From contig OW203721.1 of the NCBI GenBank assembly GCA_934045075.1, positions 15,904,678 through 15,968,677 on the forward strand: DNA of 64,000 nt, in the 5' to 3' direction. The position numbers and the translations under genes were made by a program. This document shows positions 22,531 to 36,700 of this stretch, one piece after another (the stretch's first letter is position 1; every line of letters starts with the position of its first letter). The DNA is from Yponomeuta sedellus (lineage: Eukaryota > Arthropoda > Insecta > Lepidoptera > Yponomeutidae). The notes under the pieces are model-generated. The model ran no database searches. It was not told where the DNA came from and worked only from the letters and a program-made list of their open reading frames with translations.

Positions 22531-23269
22531 AATAAATACAACGTGATCGTTAATCTAGTGTTAACGGCATAAAAAAATCACTTGGTCAAAGTGCATAAAA
22601 AAATTACAGCTTTTATGGATATTACAGTACGGGAAACCAGTGCTTTAGATTGTCATTTGCTTTTAGGTCGTCTAACCTACTTACCTACATGAAACCACCA
22701 TAAAACACATTTTTCGGTACTTCGAATTAAGGATTATCTTACGTTTAGTAAGTTTGATGTACGTTATTATTACATACCGCTATTATAAATATTAATTGAA
22801 ATACCTACCTATATATTTATCGACTATTTATATAAGCACCTATGTTCCAAGTCCCTCTCACCCTACTTTCAGTATTTTGCACTACCCACCGAGCTGTTAT
22901 CCATAAACCAAAGTTTGAATGGTAAAAAATTCTACTTAGGCTACTTAGCATTAATTACGCCTTTGTACCAAACATGCGTTATGTGAAATAAAGTGAATTT
23001 TAGTAATAATAAAGTTAAAAGTCAAAGTCAAAGGATATTGCTCGTACGAGTACGTGTATAGCCCCATAGCAAGGGCCTTAGAGAACTACAATTCATGATT
23101 TACTATGACAATTCGAGATAGGTACATTGCAAAGTCGACTAACCCACGGTTACCAAGTAGGCAGCCGATACTACGCAATGTACTTCGAAATGTCATAATA
23201 AACTTGAATTGCAATTTTACGAAACTCGGCTTTGGGATCATCAAAGGATTTGCAAGGAGTGGCTATTTT

Positions 23270-23425
23270 TCTTGACCCTACTGATGTTATCCAAGTGAAA
23301 GTTTGTGAAGATGTTTGGGTGATTGTTACTCAATCATGCAACGGGCTGAACGGATTTGTATGAAACTTGGGGTCCCGGTAATGCGTTCCCGTGGTATGGG
23401 CAAAGCCGCGAGTTAAAGATAATAT
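23270..23425 (+). mobile_element. Degraded Helitron fragment
   Basis: Contains, in order, phrases typical of the inner part of lepidopteran Helitrons: 'tgttactcaatcatgcaacg', 'ctgaacggatttgtatgaaa' and 'ggcaaagccgcgagttaaag'. No 5' or 3' end was found, so it is a relic. Confidence 0.55.
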
Positions 23426-24277
23426 ACTATATGAGATAGTGTTCGGAGCAGTAACCCGGGCACGGGCAAGGCTTGCTCTTCGACCGTCGTCGGCGAAATG
23501 TGGGTTACGTAGTAGTGTCGGTCGGTCACCCGCAGACAGGCGCTTCGTGACAATGTGACGACACCGACCAGTCGCACTCTGACGTCATGGTAGAGTAGGT
23601 ACCTGCCTATTACATACAAATGTCATCAACATAACATTACTTTGTAGGCGACTCGCTGTTTTATTTTAACAGTGTAGTCGCTTTTTATGAAGTGATTTTT
23701 GTCCTAGTTAAAAAGTTTAGTTATGCCTTTTTTGGGTACGACCTACATTTGAATAAGGGAATAAGGGCATATTTTTCCAGAATACACCATAGCGTAAGGC
23801 ATCGTTGGATTGGTCGTTTAAAAATATTGTGGGTGAAGGAAGATTATTTTAGATTAAGGGTTTCGTTTACGAAATATTATACTTCAAAGCGCAAGTTTTT
23901 ATCCCCCTCTCCTCGCTTTACGGTTGATTGTACAACCGTTAAAACACTAAGGGTCGTGGTACATAGAATGAACATAAATGGAAACCTATGACGGCTTAAT
24001 AGACAGTACGACATTACAAGTTAACGAGCAATAGATGTTAAGTTGTAAGTAGAGAACAAGATACAAAATCCATTGTAACTTACGTTGATGAAGTTGTTAG
24101 TTCTGTAAAGCGGATAATATCCGCTCTATCTACGGATCCATATACTGCGGGTGGTCTGAAATGCACTTGGCCGATATTTTCCTTTCTTTGTGAGGGACCT
24201 ATTAACTTAAAATTTGGCTTGCTTAAACCGACTAACATACTTCTATGCGTGCAAGAATGAGATAACAGAATATGTAC

Positions 24278-24315
24278 AGTCTTTATGTGAAAAATGTTTT
24301 TTTCACATAAAGACT
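24278..24315. repeat. Short hairpin, 16-bp arms
   Basis: 'agtctttatgtgaaaa' is followed by a T-rich loop and its reverse complement 'ttttcacataaagact'. Nothing around it explains it. Confidence 0.7.
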
Positions 24316-24663
24316 GCCTATATAAACTCATATATATAATATTAACACAGAAACATAAAATTGCATAATACTTATGTTATAAAAAATAGAGAATCCACTT
24401 GGGTCTGTGACTAGGCAAATATAATTTATGGAACAGAATGAATAGGAAATTAGGTAGGTATGTCAGGAATTCACCACAATTTGATGAACATAATATACGA
24501 GCTGGTATCCACCTATACAGAAAAAGACAGGAGAAGGCAAATTTGTAAGCCTAGGCTATTTTGACCTGCCATCATAAATTCAATATTTCTCAGGTAATAT
24601 GAAACATAGTGTTAAGAACTAATTTGGGTTCTAATACATACGCTTCTACATTTAATTTACAAA

Positions 24664-24845
24664 GGGCCGGATTAAGAGGTGTAACAAAGAAGTGGAGGCC
24701 CACAATTACTTTTAAAACCAATTTAGCTCCGCCGTTTGCGGCGTTAGGTAGAATATTTCATGTATTACTTTCCATGTGGAGACCTCTATCTTGTGGAGGC
24801 CCCGGGACGGCAGGCCCGGTTGTCCTCCCCTAAATTCGGCCCTGA
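24664..24845. mobile_element. MITE-like element with GGGCCGGATT ends
   Basis: The left end 'agggccggattaagagg' and the reverse complement of the right end ('agggccgaatttaggggagg') form an imperfect terminal inverted repeat about 180 bp apart. The interior contains two similar 'gtggaggcccc' phrases. The short plus-strand open frame across it looks incidental. Confidence 0.55.
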
Positions 24846-26088
24846 CTTAACAAACTTGTCGAAAGGGGTTAGCATTGGCGGTGTTAATGCACCTAAGTCC
24901 AATCAAAACTCATTACCGACAGGCTGAATGTGGCTTTGAGTCGCGCAGTCCAACTAATGACCATATTGGTACAGACGTAGACGCCTCTATCGCTGAGAAC
25001 CGGTGTAGGACATATTTGTGCTGATAGAGCCCTGATGCATAAACTACGAAAAAAAATGTGTCTCATAAAAATTACGAGTGACTGAATCGATAGAAAAACA
25101 AAAAAATATAATTTGACACATAATTATGAGGCATGAAACTTTTTATTAATTTACCGTCTTCAGATAACCAAAATAGATTATGAATTTATCTCATTAGTAT
25201 GTACTATGATAACAAAATACTTCGGTTTTTCTTTATGCCTGAACATTTTGTTAATCAAGTCGGATCGTAACTTTTATGCAATTAGGCCCAGGTAAACCAA
25301 CCCACTCAGAACTATAATAATTAGCTAATCGTTCATTTCACAATCCCTCGGCCCTGCCGTTACGAACCTATCTCCAATGAAATTAATGTAATACCGAACA
25401 ACAAAAAAAATGATTACCGTGAGAGAACCTCGTTTGGTATGCCCGGTAGGTAGTCAACTATGCCGCCAATGTCTACGTAAACAGTTGCTGATTAAACAAG
25501 TGCTTGGCGCGGCACAAATATTTCATTAGAACGAAACGTTGTCATTTCTACAAGTTCATTAGATACCTACTAATTTCCCACGCAATCTTGAAGGTATTTT
25601 CCCCGTAGAGACTATGTGAACTTAAAAGGTTTAGTAATTCTGAAATACCCAGGCGTGCCTACTGACCCAGTGAGTAAGTATCCCAGTTGTAACTACACCG
25701 GTAAATGGTATTTATTAACAGCATCTAGCACGCACCAAAATGAACATTTTTTTTGAATTGTCAATGAAATCGTTATCCGTGACGGAGTTACCTAATACAG
25801 ATCACGGGCGTGTCGAAGATTAATCCACCTACCAATCCGAATGCTTCTGTTCGTGTTCAATCTCACCCAATAACCCCCTTTTGTTATTATTTTAAGTATC
25901 GTCATACCTCCCATATCCAGTTAACACGATATAAAATAACACTTGGTCTACTTACGTACATGAATGTTTTAAATAACAGATAACTCTATTATTGCTTTTA
26001 GCAATAAGGCCGCCAATTGTACTTTGTATCTTTACATGTTTTATAATATGTGCTCTGATGTACAATAAAGAATATTCTTATCTCATTT
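24846..26088. other. Left flank of the macrosatellite array
   Basis: AT-rich, apparently single-copy DNA with no gene recognised. No trace of the 1,671-bp unit precedes 26,089, so the array edge is sharp. Confidence 0.5.
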
Positions 26089-26089
26089 A

Positions 26090-27760
26090 TTATATATATA
26101 TAAAGCTACAATGCGATATACTCACTGATCTAACATAATACGTTTTCTCGGAAATGGCACGAGTTGGACGAAAATGATGTATGACAAAGTTGTAGGGAAT
26201 GTATGATATACGGCCATCCTATGGAGCCGATTTTTGAATTTCGAACGCGTTCCACTACGCGAGGGTGCTAACTCTGTCGTTTACCGACCGATTTGGATGA
26301 AATTTTCACCCGGCCTTTTCTTCGACACGCCATTTTCGGTTCCGCCGACGGTCGTTCCAAATTCAAAATACCACCGGAGCTATAGCCCTCCGAAAATCGG
26401 CCTTTTTTCGACCTCTACGCAAAAAAGTCGGCAGCCAACTGGGCGCATGCCAGGGACCAGCCGTAAACGGCATCGTGTCGTCAAAGGACCCAGGTATATG
26501 AGAAAAATCCGACATTCTGACATTTCAAGATGGCGGCTGAGATATTGGCTTTCAAAGGTGTCAAATTTACTATGGAGAATTTCTACAAAAAATTTGTACT
26601 GAAAATCATCTTTTTCGTAGAAAATCTTAATTTTTTTGTACCATCGATAGAGGCTAAGCGCCAAAATGAGTACTTGGCTGAGAATGGCGTCACCACGCCG
26701 AGGTGCTGTGGCATTCCAGTTGGCCATCGACCCATTAAAGTTTGAAAATCACCCACTTTAATAGAAAAATTTCACCCGAAATAGTTATTTTCATACAAAA
26801 ATGCATTTCTTTAGTACCACCGTTGGAGGCCAAAGGCCAAAACTACTACTCGGCTGGGAGCGGCTACTTAGTGCTGAGGTGCTGTGGCATTCCAGTTGGC
26901 CATCGACTCATTAAAGTTTGAAAATCACGCACTATAATAGAAAAAAATCACCCGAAATAGGATTTTTCATACAAAAATGCATTTCTTTAGTACCACCGAC
27001 GGAGGCCAAAGGCCGAAACTACTACTCGGCTGGGAGCGGCTACTTAGTGCCGAGGTGCTGTGGCATTCCAGTTGGCCATCGACCCATTAAAGTTTGAAAA
27101 TCACGCACTTTAATAGAAAAAAATCACCCGAAATAGGATTTTTCATACAAAAATGCATTTCTTTAGTACCACTGACGGAGGCCAAAGGCCGAAACTACTA
27201 CTCGGCTGGGAGCGGCTACTTAGTGCCGAGGTGCTGTGGCGTTCCAGTTGGCCATCGACCCATTAAAGTTTGAAAATCACGCACTTTAATAGAAAATTTT
27301 CACACGAAATAGGATTTTTCATACAAAAATGCATTTCTTTAGTACCACCGACGGAGGCCAAAGGCCGAAACTACTACTCGGCTGGGAGCGGCTACTCAGT
27401 GCCGAGGTGCTGTAGCATTCCAGTTGGCCATCGACTCATCAAAGTTTGAAAATCACCCACTTTAATAGAAAAAAATCACCCGAAATAGGAATTTTCATAC
27501 AAAAATGCATTTTTTTAGTACCACAGGTGGAGGCCAAAGGCCAAAAAAATTGCTCATCTGTGAATGGCATCGTGTCACGTAGATATTTAGGTCCCTGAGA
27601 AAAATCAAACATTTTGAAATTTCCAATTGCCGGCCGAGTTATTGACGATTGATCAAGGCCAACTTTGTATGAACATTTTGTACTGAAAATCGATTTCCTA
27701 TAGAAGCCCTCCGCAAGTACTGCCTGCCGCAAATACCTACCGGGTGAACGACCCGAGTCA
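26090..27760 (+). repeat. First complete 1,671-bp unit and its internal layout
   Basis: Layout of one unit: a head (about 1-380 of the unit) starting with a TATA-like 'tatatatataaag'; a block X (about 26,472-26,615) with 'gagaaaaatccgacattctg' and 'atggcggctgagatattg'; a run of tandem subrepeats of about 176 bp (about 26,560-27,580); a second, diverged copy of block X (about 27,567-27,700, 'gagaaaaatcaaacattttg'); and a short 3' end with a small hairpin 'cgggtgaacgacccg' just before the next unit. The unit lacks the CTAG terminus seen in its relative at 54,900. Internally it is thus a direct-repeat-flanked minisatellite block inside a transposon-like frame. Confidence 0.9.
26701..27580 (+). 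repeat. Five clear 176-bp subrepeats within each unit
   Basis: The phrase 'aggtgctgtggcattccag' and close variants recur at 26,701; 26,877; 27,053; 27,229 and 27,405, exactly 176 bases apart. Each copy also holds 'tacaaaaatgcatttcttta', 'ggaggccaaaggcc' and 'tcggctgggagcggctact'. Copies differ by a few percent inside one unit, while corresponding copies in different units match. More diverged copies flank the block on both sides. The period is close to a nucleosome repeat length. Confidence 0.93.
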
Positions 27761-30700
27761 TTATATATATATAAAGCTACAATGCGATATACTCACTGAT
27801 CTAACATAATACGTTTTCTCGGAAATGGCACGAGTTGGACGAAAATGATGTATGACAAAGTTGTAGGGAATGTATGATATACGGCCATCCTATGGAGCCG
27901 ATTTTTGAATTTCGAACGCGTTCCACTACGCGAGGGTGCTAACTCTGTCGTTTACCGACCGATTTGGATGAAATTTTCACCCGGCCTTTTCTTCGACACG
28001 CCATTTTCGGTTCCGCCGACGGTCGTTCCAAATTCAAAATACCACCGGAGCTATAGCCCTCCGAAAATCGGCCTTTTTTCGACCTCTACGCAAAAAAGTC
28101 GGCAGCCAACTGGGCGCATGCCAGGGACCAGCCGTAAACGGCATCGTGTCGTCAAAGGACCCAGGTATATGAGAAAAATCCGACATTCTGACATTTCAAG
28201 ATGGCGGCTGAGATATTGGCTTTCAAAGGTGTCAAATTTACTATGGAGAATTTCTACAAAAAATTTGTACTGAAAATCATCTTTTTCGTAGAAAATCTTA
28301 ATTTTTTTGTACCATCGATAGAGGCTAAGCGCCAAAATGAGTACTTGGCTGAGAATGGCGTCACCACGCCGAGGTGCTGTGGCATTCCAGTTGGCCATCG
28401 ACCCATTAAAGTTTGAAAATCACCCACTTTAATAGAAAAATTTCACCCGAAATAGTTATTTTCATACAAAAATGCATTTCTTTAGTACCACCGTTGGAGG
28501 CCAAAGGCCAAAACTACTACTCGGCTGGGAGCGGCTACTTAGTGCTGAGGTGCTGTGGCATTCCAGTTGGCCATCGACTCATTAAAGTTTGAAAATCACG
28601 CACTATAATAGAAAAAAATCACCCGAAATAGGATTTTTCATACAAAAATGCATTTCTTTAGTACCACCGACGGAGGCCAAAGGCCGAAACTACTACTCGG
28701 CTGGGAGCGGCTACTTAGTGCCGAGGTGCTGTGGCATTCCAGTTGGCCATCGACCCATTAAAGTTTGAAAATCACGCACTTTAATAGAAAAAAATCACCC
28801 GAAATAGGATTTTTCATACAAAAATGCATTTCTTTAGTACCACTGACGGAGGCCAAAGGCCGAAACTACTACTCGGCTGGGAGCGGCTACTTAGTGCCGA
28901 GGTGCTGTGGCGTTCCAGTTGGCCATCGACCCATTAAAGTTTGAAAATCACGCACTTTAATAGAAAATTTTCACACGAAATAGGATTTTTCATACAAAAA
29001 TGCATTTCTTTAGTACCACCGACGGAGGCCAAAGGCCGAAACTACTACTCGGCTGGGAGCGGCTACTCAGTGCCGAGGTGCTGTAGCATTCCAGTTGGCC
29101 ATCGACTCATCAAAGTTTGAAAATCACCCACTTTAATAGAAAAAAATCACCCGAAATAGGAATTTTCATACAAAAATGCATTTTTTTAGTACCACAGGTG
29201 GAGGCCAAAGGCCAAAAAAATTGCTCATCTGTGAATGGCATCGTGTCACGTAGATATTTAGGTCCCTGAGAAAAATCAAACATTTTGAAATTTCCAATTG
29301 CCGGCCGAGTTATTGACGATTGATCAAGGCCAACTTTGTATGAACATTTTGTACTGAAAATCGATTTCCTATAGAAGCCCTCCGCAAGTACTGCCTGCCG
29401 CAAATACCTACCGGGTGAACGACCCGAGTCATTATATATATATAAAGCTACAATGCGATATACTCACTGATCTAACATAATACGTTTTCTCGGAAATGGC
29501 ACGAGTTGGACGAAAATGATGTATGACAAAGTTGTAGGGAATGTATGATATACGGCCATCCTATGGAGCCGATTTTTGAATTTCGAACGCGTTCCACTAC
29601 GCGAGGGTGCTAACTCTGTCGTTTACCGACCGATTTGGATGAAATTTTCACCCGGCCTTTTCTTCGACACGCCATTTTCGGTTCCGCCGACGGTCGTTCC
29701 AAATTCAAAATACCACCGGAGCTATAGCCCTCCGAAAATCGGCCTTTTTTCGACCTCTACGCAAAAAAGTCGGCAGCCAACTGGGCGCATGCCAGGGACC
29801 AGCCGTAAACGGCATCGTGTCGTCAAAGGACCCAGGTATATGAGAAAAATCCGACATTCTGACATTTCAAGATGGCGGCTGAGATATTGGCTTTCAAAGG
29901 TGTCAAATTTACTATGGAGAATTTCTACAAAAAATTTGTACTGAAAATCATCTTTTTCGTAGAAAATCTTAATTTTTTTGTACCATCGATAGAGGCTAAG
30001 CGCCAAAATGAGTACTTGGCTGAGAATGGCGTCACCACGCCGAGGTGCTGTGGCATTCCAGTTGGCCATCGACCCATTAAAGTTTGAAAATCACCCACTT
30101 TAATAGAAAAATTTCACCCGAAATAGTTATTTTCATACAAAAATGCATTTCTTTAGTACCACCGTTGGAGGCCAAAGGCCAAAACTACTACTCGGCTGGG
30201 AGCGGCTACTTAGTGCTGAGGTGCTGTGGCATTCCAGTTGGCCATCGACTCATTAAAGTTTGAAAATCACGCACTATAATAGAAAAAAATCACCCGAAAT
30301 AGGATTTTTCATACAAAAATGCATTTCTTTAGTACCACCGACGGAGGCCAAAGGCCGAAACTACTACTCGGCTGGGAGCGGCTACTTAGTGCCGAGGTGC
30401 TGTGGCATTCCAGTTGGCCATCGACCCATTAAAGTTTGAAAATCACGCACTTTAATAGAAAAAAATCACCCGAAATAGGATTTTTCATACAAAAATGCAT
30501 TTCTTTAGTACCACTGACGGAGGCCAAAGGCCGAAACTACTACTCGGCTGGGAGCGGCTACTTAGTGCCGAGGTGCTGTGGCGTTCCAGTTGGCCATCGA
30601 CCCATTAAAGTTTGAAAATCACGCACTTTAATAGAAAATTTTCACACGAAATAGGATTTTTCATACAAAAATGCATTTCTTTAGTACCACCGACGGAGGC

Positions 30701-33700
30701 CAAAGGCCGAAACTACTACTCGGCTGGGAGCGGCTACTCAGTGCCGAGGTGCTGTAGCATTCCAGTTGGCCATCGACTCATCAAAGTTTGAAAATCACCC
30801 ACTTTAATAGAAAAAAATCACCCGAAATAGGAATTTTCATACAAAAATGCATTTTTTTAGTACCACAGGTGGAGGCCAAAGGCCAAAAAAATTGCTCATC
30901 TGTGAATGGCATCGTGTCACGTAGATATTTAGGTCCCTGAGAAAAATCAAACATTTTGAAATTTCCAATTGCCGGCCGAGTTATTGACGATTGATCAAGG
31001 CCAACTTTGTATGAACATTTTGTACTGAAAATCGATTTCCTATAGAAGCCCTCCGCAAGTACTGCCTGCCGCAAATACCTACCGGGTGAACGACCCGAGT
31101 CATTATATATATATAAAGCTACAATGCGATATACTCACTGATCTAACATAATACGTTTTCTCGGAAATGGCACGAGTTGGACGAAAATGATGTATGACAA
31201 AGTTGTAGGGAATGTATGATATACGGCCATCCTATGGAGCCGATTTTTGAATTTCGAACGCGTTCCACTACGCGAGGGTGCTAACTCTGTCGTTTACCGA
31301 CCGATTTGGATGAAATTTTCACCCGGCCTTTTCTTCGACACGCCATTTTCGGTTCCGCCGACGGTCGTTCCAAATTCAAAATACCACCGGAGCTATAGCC
31401 CTCCGAAAATCGGCCTTTTTTCGACCTCTACGCAAAAAAGTCGGCAGCCAACTGGGCGCATGCCAGGGACCAGCCGTAAACGGCATCGTGTCGTCAAAGG
31501 ACCCAGGTATATGAGAAAAATCCGACATTCTGACATTTCAAGATGGCGGCTGAGATATTGGCTTTCAAAGGTGTCAAATTTACTATGGAGAATTTCTACA
31601 AAAAATTTGTACTGAAAATCATCTTTTTCGTAGAAAATCTTAATTTTTTTGTACCATCGATAGAGGCTAAGCGCCAAAATGAGTACTTGGCTGAGAATGG
31701 CGTCACCACGCCGAGGTGCTGTGGCATTCCAGTTGGCCATCGACCCATTAAAGTTTGAAAATCACCCACTTTAATAGAAAAATTTCACCCGAAATAGTTA
31801 TTTTCATACAAAAATGCATTTCTTTAGTACCACCGTTGGAGGCCAAAGGCCAAAACTACTACTCGGCTGGGAGCGGCTACTTAGTGCTGAGGTGCTGTGG
31901 CATTCCAGTTGGCCATCGACTCATTAAAGTTTGAAAATCACGCACTATAATAGAAAAAAATCACCCGAAATAGGATTTTTCATACAAAAATGCATTTCTT
32001 TAGTACCACCGACGGAGGCCAAAGGCCGAAACTACTACTCGGCTGGGAGCGGCTACTTAGTGCCGAGGTGCTGTGGCATTCCAGTTGGCCATCGACCCAT
32101 TAAAGTTTGAAAATCACGCACTTTAATAGAAAAAAATCACCCGAAATAGGATTTTTCATACAAAAATGCATTTCTTTAGTACCACTGACGGAGGCCAAAG
32201 GCCGAAACTACTACTCGGCTGGGAGCGGCTACTTAGTGCCGAGGTGCTGTGGCGTTCCAGTTGGCCATCGACCCATTAAAGTTTGAAAATCACGCACTTT
32301 AATAGAAAATTTTCACACGAAATAGGATTTTTCATACAAAAATGCATTTCTTTAGTACCACCGACGGAGGCCAAAGGCCGAAACTACTACTCGGCTGGGA
32401 GCGGCTACTCAGTGCCGAGGTGCTGTAGCATTCCAGTTGGCCATCGACTCATCAAAGTTTGAAAATCACCCACTTTAATAGAAAAAAATCACCCGAAATA
32501 GGAATTTTCATACAAAAATGCATTTTTTTAGTACCACAGGTGGAGGCCAAAGGCCAAAAAAATTGCTCATCTGTGAATGGCATCGTGTCACGTAGATATT
32601 TAGGTCCCTGAGAAAAATCAAACATTTTGAAATTTCCAATTGCCGGCCGAGTTATTGACGATTGATCAAGGCCAACTTTGTATGAACATTTTGTACTGAA
32701 AATCGATTTCCTATAGAAGCCCTCCGCAAGTACTGCCTGCCGCAAATACCTACCGGGTGAACGACCCGAGTCATTATATATATATAAAGCTACAATGCGA
32801 TATACTCACTGATCTAACATAATACGTTTTCTCGGAAATGGCACGAGTTGGACGAAAATGATGTATGACAAAGTTGTAGGGAATGTATGATATACGGCCA
32901 TCCTATGGAGCCGATTTTTGAATTTCGAACGCGTTCCACTACGCGAGGGTGCTAACTCTGTCGTTTACCGACCGATTTGGATGAAATTTTCACCCGGCCT
33001 TTTCTTCGACACGCCATTTTCGGTTCCGCCGACGGTCGTTCCAAATTCAAAATACCACCGGAGCTATAGCCCTCCGAAAATCGGCCTTTTTTCGACCTCT
33101 ACGCAAAAAAGTCGGCAGCCAACTGGGCGCATGCCAGGGACCAGCCGTAAACGGCATCGTGTCGTCAAAGGACCCAGGTATATGAGAAAAATCCGACATT
33201 CTGACATTTCAAGATGGCGGCTGAGATATTGGCTTTCAAAGGTGTCAAATTTACTATGGAGAATTTCTACAAAAAATTTGTACTGAAAATCATCTTTTTC
33301 GTAGAAAATCTTAATTTTTTTGTACCATCGATAGAGGCTAAGCGCCAAAATGAGTACTTGGCTGAGAATGGCGTCACCACGCCGAGGTGCTGTGGCATTC
33401 CAGTTGGCCATCGACCCATTAAAGTTTGAAAATCACCCACTTTAATAGAAAAATTTCACCCGAAATAGTTATTTTCATACAAAAATGCATTTCTTTAGTA
33501 CCACCGTTGGAGGCCAAAGGCCAAAACTACTACTCGGCTGGGAGCGGCTACTTAGTGCTGAGGTGCTGTGGCATTCCAGTTGGCCATCGACTCATTAAAG
33601 TTTGAAAATCACGCACTATAATAGAAAAAAATCACCCGAAATAGGATTTTTCATACAAAAATGCATTTCTTTAGTACCACCGACGGAGGCCAAAGGCCGA

Positions 33701-36700
33701 AACTACTACTCGGCTGGGAGCGGCTACTTAGTGCCGAGGTGCTGTGGCATTCCAGTTGGCCATCGACCCATTAAAGTTTGAAAATCACGCACTTTAATAG
33801 AAAAAAATCACCCGAAATAGGATTTTTCATACAAAAATGCATTTCTTTAGTACCACTGACGGAGGCCAAAGGCCGAAACTACTACTCGGCTGGGAGCGGC
33901 TACTTAGTGCCGAGGTGCTGTGGCGTTCCAGTTGGCCATCGACCCATTAAAGTTTGAAAATCACGCACTTTAATAGAAAATTTTCACACGAAATAGGATT
34001 TTTCATACAAAAATGCATTTCTTTAGTACCACCGACGGAGGCCAAAGGCCGAAACTACTACTCGGCTGGGAGCGGCTACTCAGTGCCGAGGTGCTGTAGC
34101 ATTCCAGTTGGCCATCGACTCATCAAAGTTTGAAAATCACCCACTTTAATAGAAAAAAATCACCCGAAATAGGAATTTTCATACAAAAATGCATTTTTTT
34201 AGTACCACAGGTGGAGGCCAAAGGCCAAAAAAATTGCTCATCTGTGAATGGCATCGTGTCACGTAGATATTTAGGTCCCTGAGAAAAATCAAACATTTTG
34301 AAATTTCCAATTGCCGGCCGAGTTATTGACGATTGATCAAGGCCAACTTTGTATGAACATTTTGTACTGAAAATCGATTTCCTATAGAAGCCCTCCGCAA
34401 GTACTGCCTGCCGCAAATACCTACCGGGTGAACGACCCGAGTCATTATATATATATAAAGCTACAATGCGATATACTCACTGATCTAACATAATACGTTT
34501 TCTCGGAAATGGCACGAGTTGGACGAAAATGATGTATGACAAAGTTGTAGGGAATGTATGATATACGGCCATCCTATGGAGCCGATTTTTGAATTTCGAA
34601 CGCGTTCCACTACGCGAGGGTGCTAACTCTGTCGTTTACCGACCGATTTGGATGAAATTTTCACCCGGCCTTTTCTTCGACACGCCATTTTCGGTTCCGC
34701 CGACGGTCGTTCCAAATTCAAAATACCACCGGAGCTATAGCCCTCCGAAAATCGGCCTTTTTTCGACCTCTACGCAAAAAAGTCGGCAGCCAACTGGGCG
34801 CATGCCAGGGACCAGCCGTAAACGGCATCGTGTCGTCAAAGGACCCAGGTATATGAGAAAAATCCGACATTCTGACATTTCAAGATGGCGGCTGAGATAT
34901 TGGCTTTCAAAGGTGTCAAATTTACTATGGAGAATTTCTACAAAAAATTTGTACTGAAAATCATCTTTTTCGTAGAAAATCTTAATTTTTTTGTACCATC
35001 GATAGAGGCTAAGCGCCAAAATGAGTACTTGGCTGAGAATGGCGTCACCACGCCGAGGTGCTGTGGCATTCCAGTTGGCCATCGACCCATTAAAGTTTGA
35101 AAATCACCCACTTTAATAGAAAAATTTCACCCGAAATAGTTATTTTCATACAAAAATGCATTTCTTTAGTACCACCGTTGGAGGCCAAAGGCCAAAACTA
35201 CTACTCGGCTGGGAGCGGCTACTTAGTGCTGAGGTGCTGTGGCATTCCAGTTGGCCATCGACTCATTAAAGTTTGAAAATCACGCACTATAATAGAAAAA
35301 AATCACCCGAAATAGGATTTTTCATACAAAAATGCATTTCTTTAGTACCACCGACGGAGGCCAAAGGCCGAAACTACTACTCGGCTGGGAGCGGCTACTT
35401 AGTGCCGAGGTGCTGTGGCATTCCAGTTGGCCATCGACCCATTAAAGTTTGAAAATCACGCACTTTAATAGAAAAAAATCACCCGAAATAGGATTTTTCA
35501 TACAAAAATGCATTTCTTTAGTACCACTGACGGAGGCCAAAGGCCGAAACTACTACTCGGCTGGGAGCGGCTACTTAGTGCCGAGGTGCTGTGGCGTTCC
35601 AGTTGGCCATCGACCCATTAAAGTTTGAAAATCACGCACTTTAATAGAAAATTTTCACACGAAATAGGATTTTTCATACAAAAATGCATTTCTTTAGTAC
35701 CACCGACGGAGGCCAAAGGCCGAAACTACTACTCGGCTGGGAGCGGCTACTCAGTGCCGAGGTGCTGTAGCATTCCAGTTGGCCATCGACTCATCAAAGT
35801 TTGAAAATCACCCACTTTAATAGAAAAAAATCACCCGAAATAGGAATTTTCATACAAAAATGCATTTTTTTAGTACCACAGGTGGAGGCCAAAGGCCAAA
35901 AAAATTGCTCATCTGTGAATGGCATCGTGTCACGTAGATATTTAGGTCCCTGAGAAAAATCAAACATTTTGAAATTTCCAATTGCCGGCCGAGTTATTGA
36001 CGATTGATCAAGGCCAACTTTGTATGAACATTTTGTACTGAAAATCGATTTCCTATAGAAGCCCTCCGCAAGTACTGCCTGCCGCAAATACCTACCGGGT
36101 GAACGACCCGAGTCATTATATATATATAAAGCTACAATGCGATATACTCACTGATCTAACATAATACGTTTTCTCGGAAATGGCACGAGTTGGACGAAAA
36201 TGATGTATGACAAAGTTGTAGGGAATGTATGATATACGGCCATCCTATGGAGCCGATTTTTGAATTTCGAACGCGTTCCACTACGCGAGGGTGCTAACTC
36301 TGTCGTTTACCGACCGATTTGGATGAAATTTTCACCCGGCCTTTTCTTCGACACGCCATTTTCGGTTCCGCCGACGGTCGTTCCAAATTCAAAATACCAC
36401 CGGAGCTATAGCCCTCCGAAAATCGGCCTTTTTTCGACCTCTACGCAAAAAAGTCGGCAGCCAACTGGGCGCATGCCAGGGACCAGCCGTAAACGGCATC
36501 GTGTCGTCAAAGGACCCAGGTATATGAGAAAAATCCGACATTCTGACATTTCAAGATGGCGGCTGAGATATTGGCTTTCAAAGGTGTCAAATTTACTATG
36601 GAGAATTTCTACAAAAAATTTGTACTGAAAATCATCTTTTTCGTAGAAAATCTTAATTTTTTTGTACCATCGATAGAGGCTAAGCGCCAAAATGAGTACT

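Noticed and set aside
26701..27580. CRISPR-like array
   Set aside because: Repeats are contiguous 176-bp tandem units without unique spacers, in a eukaryotic repeat-rich context.
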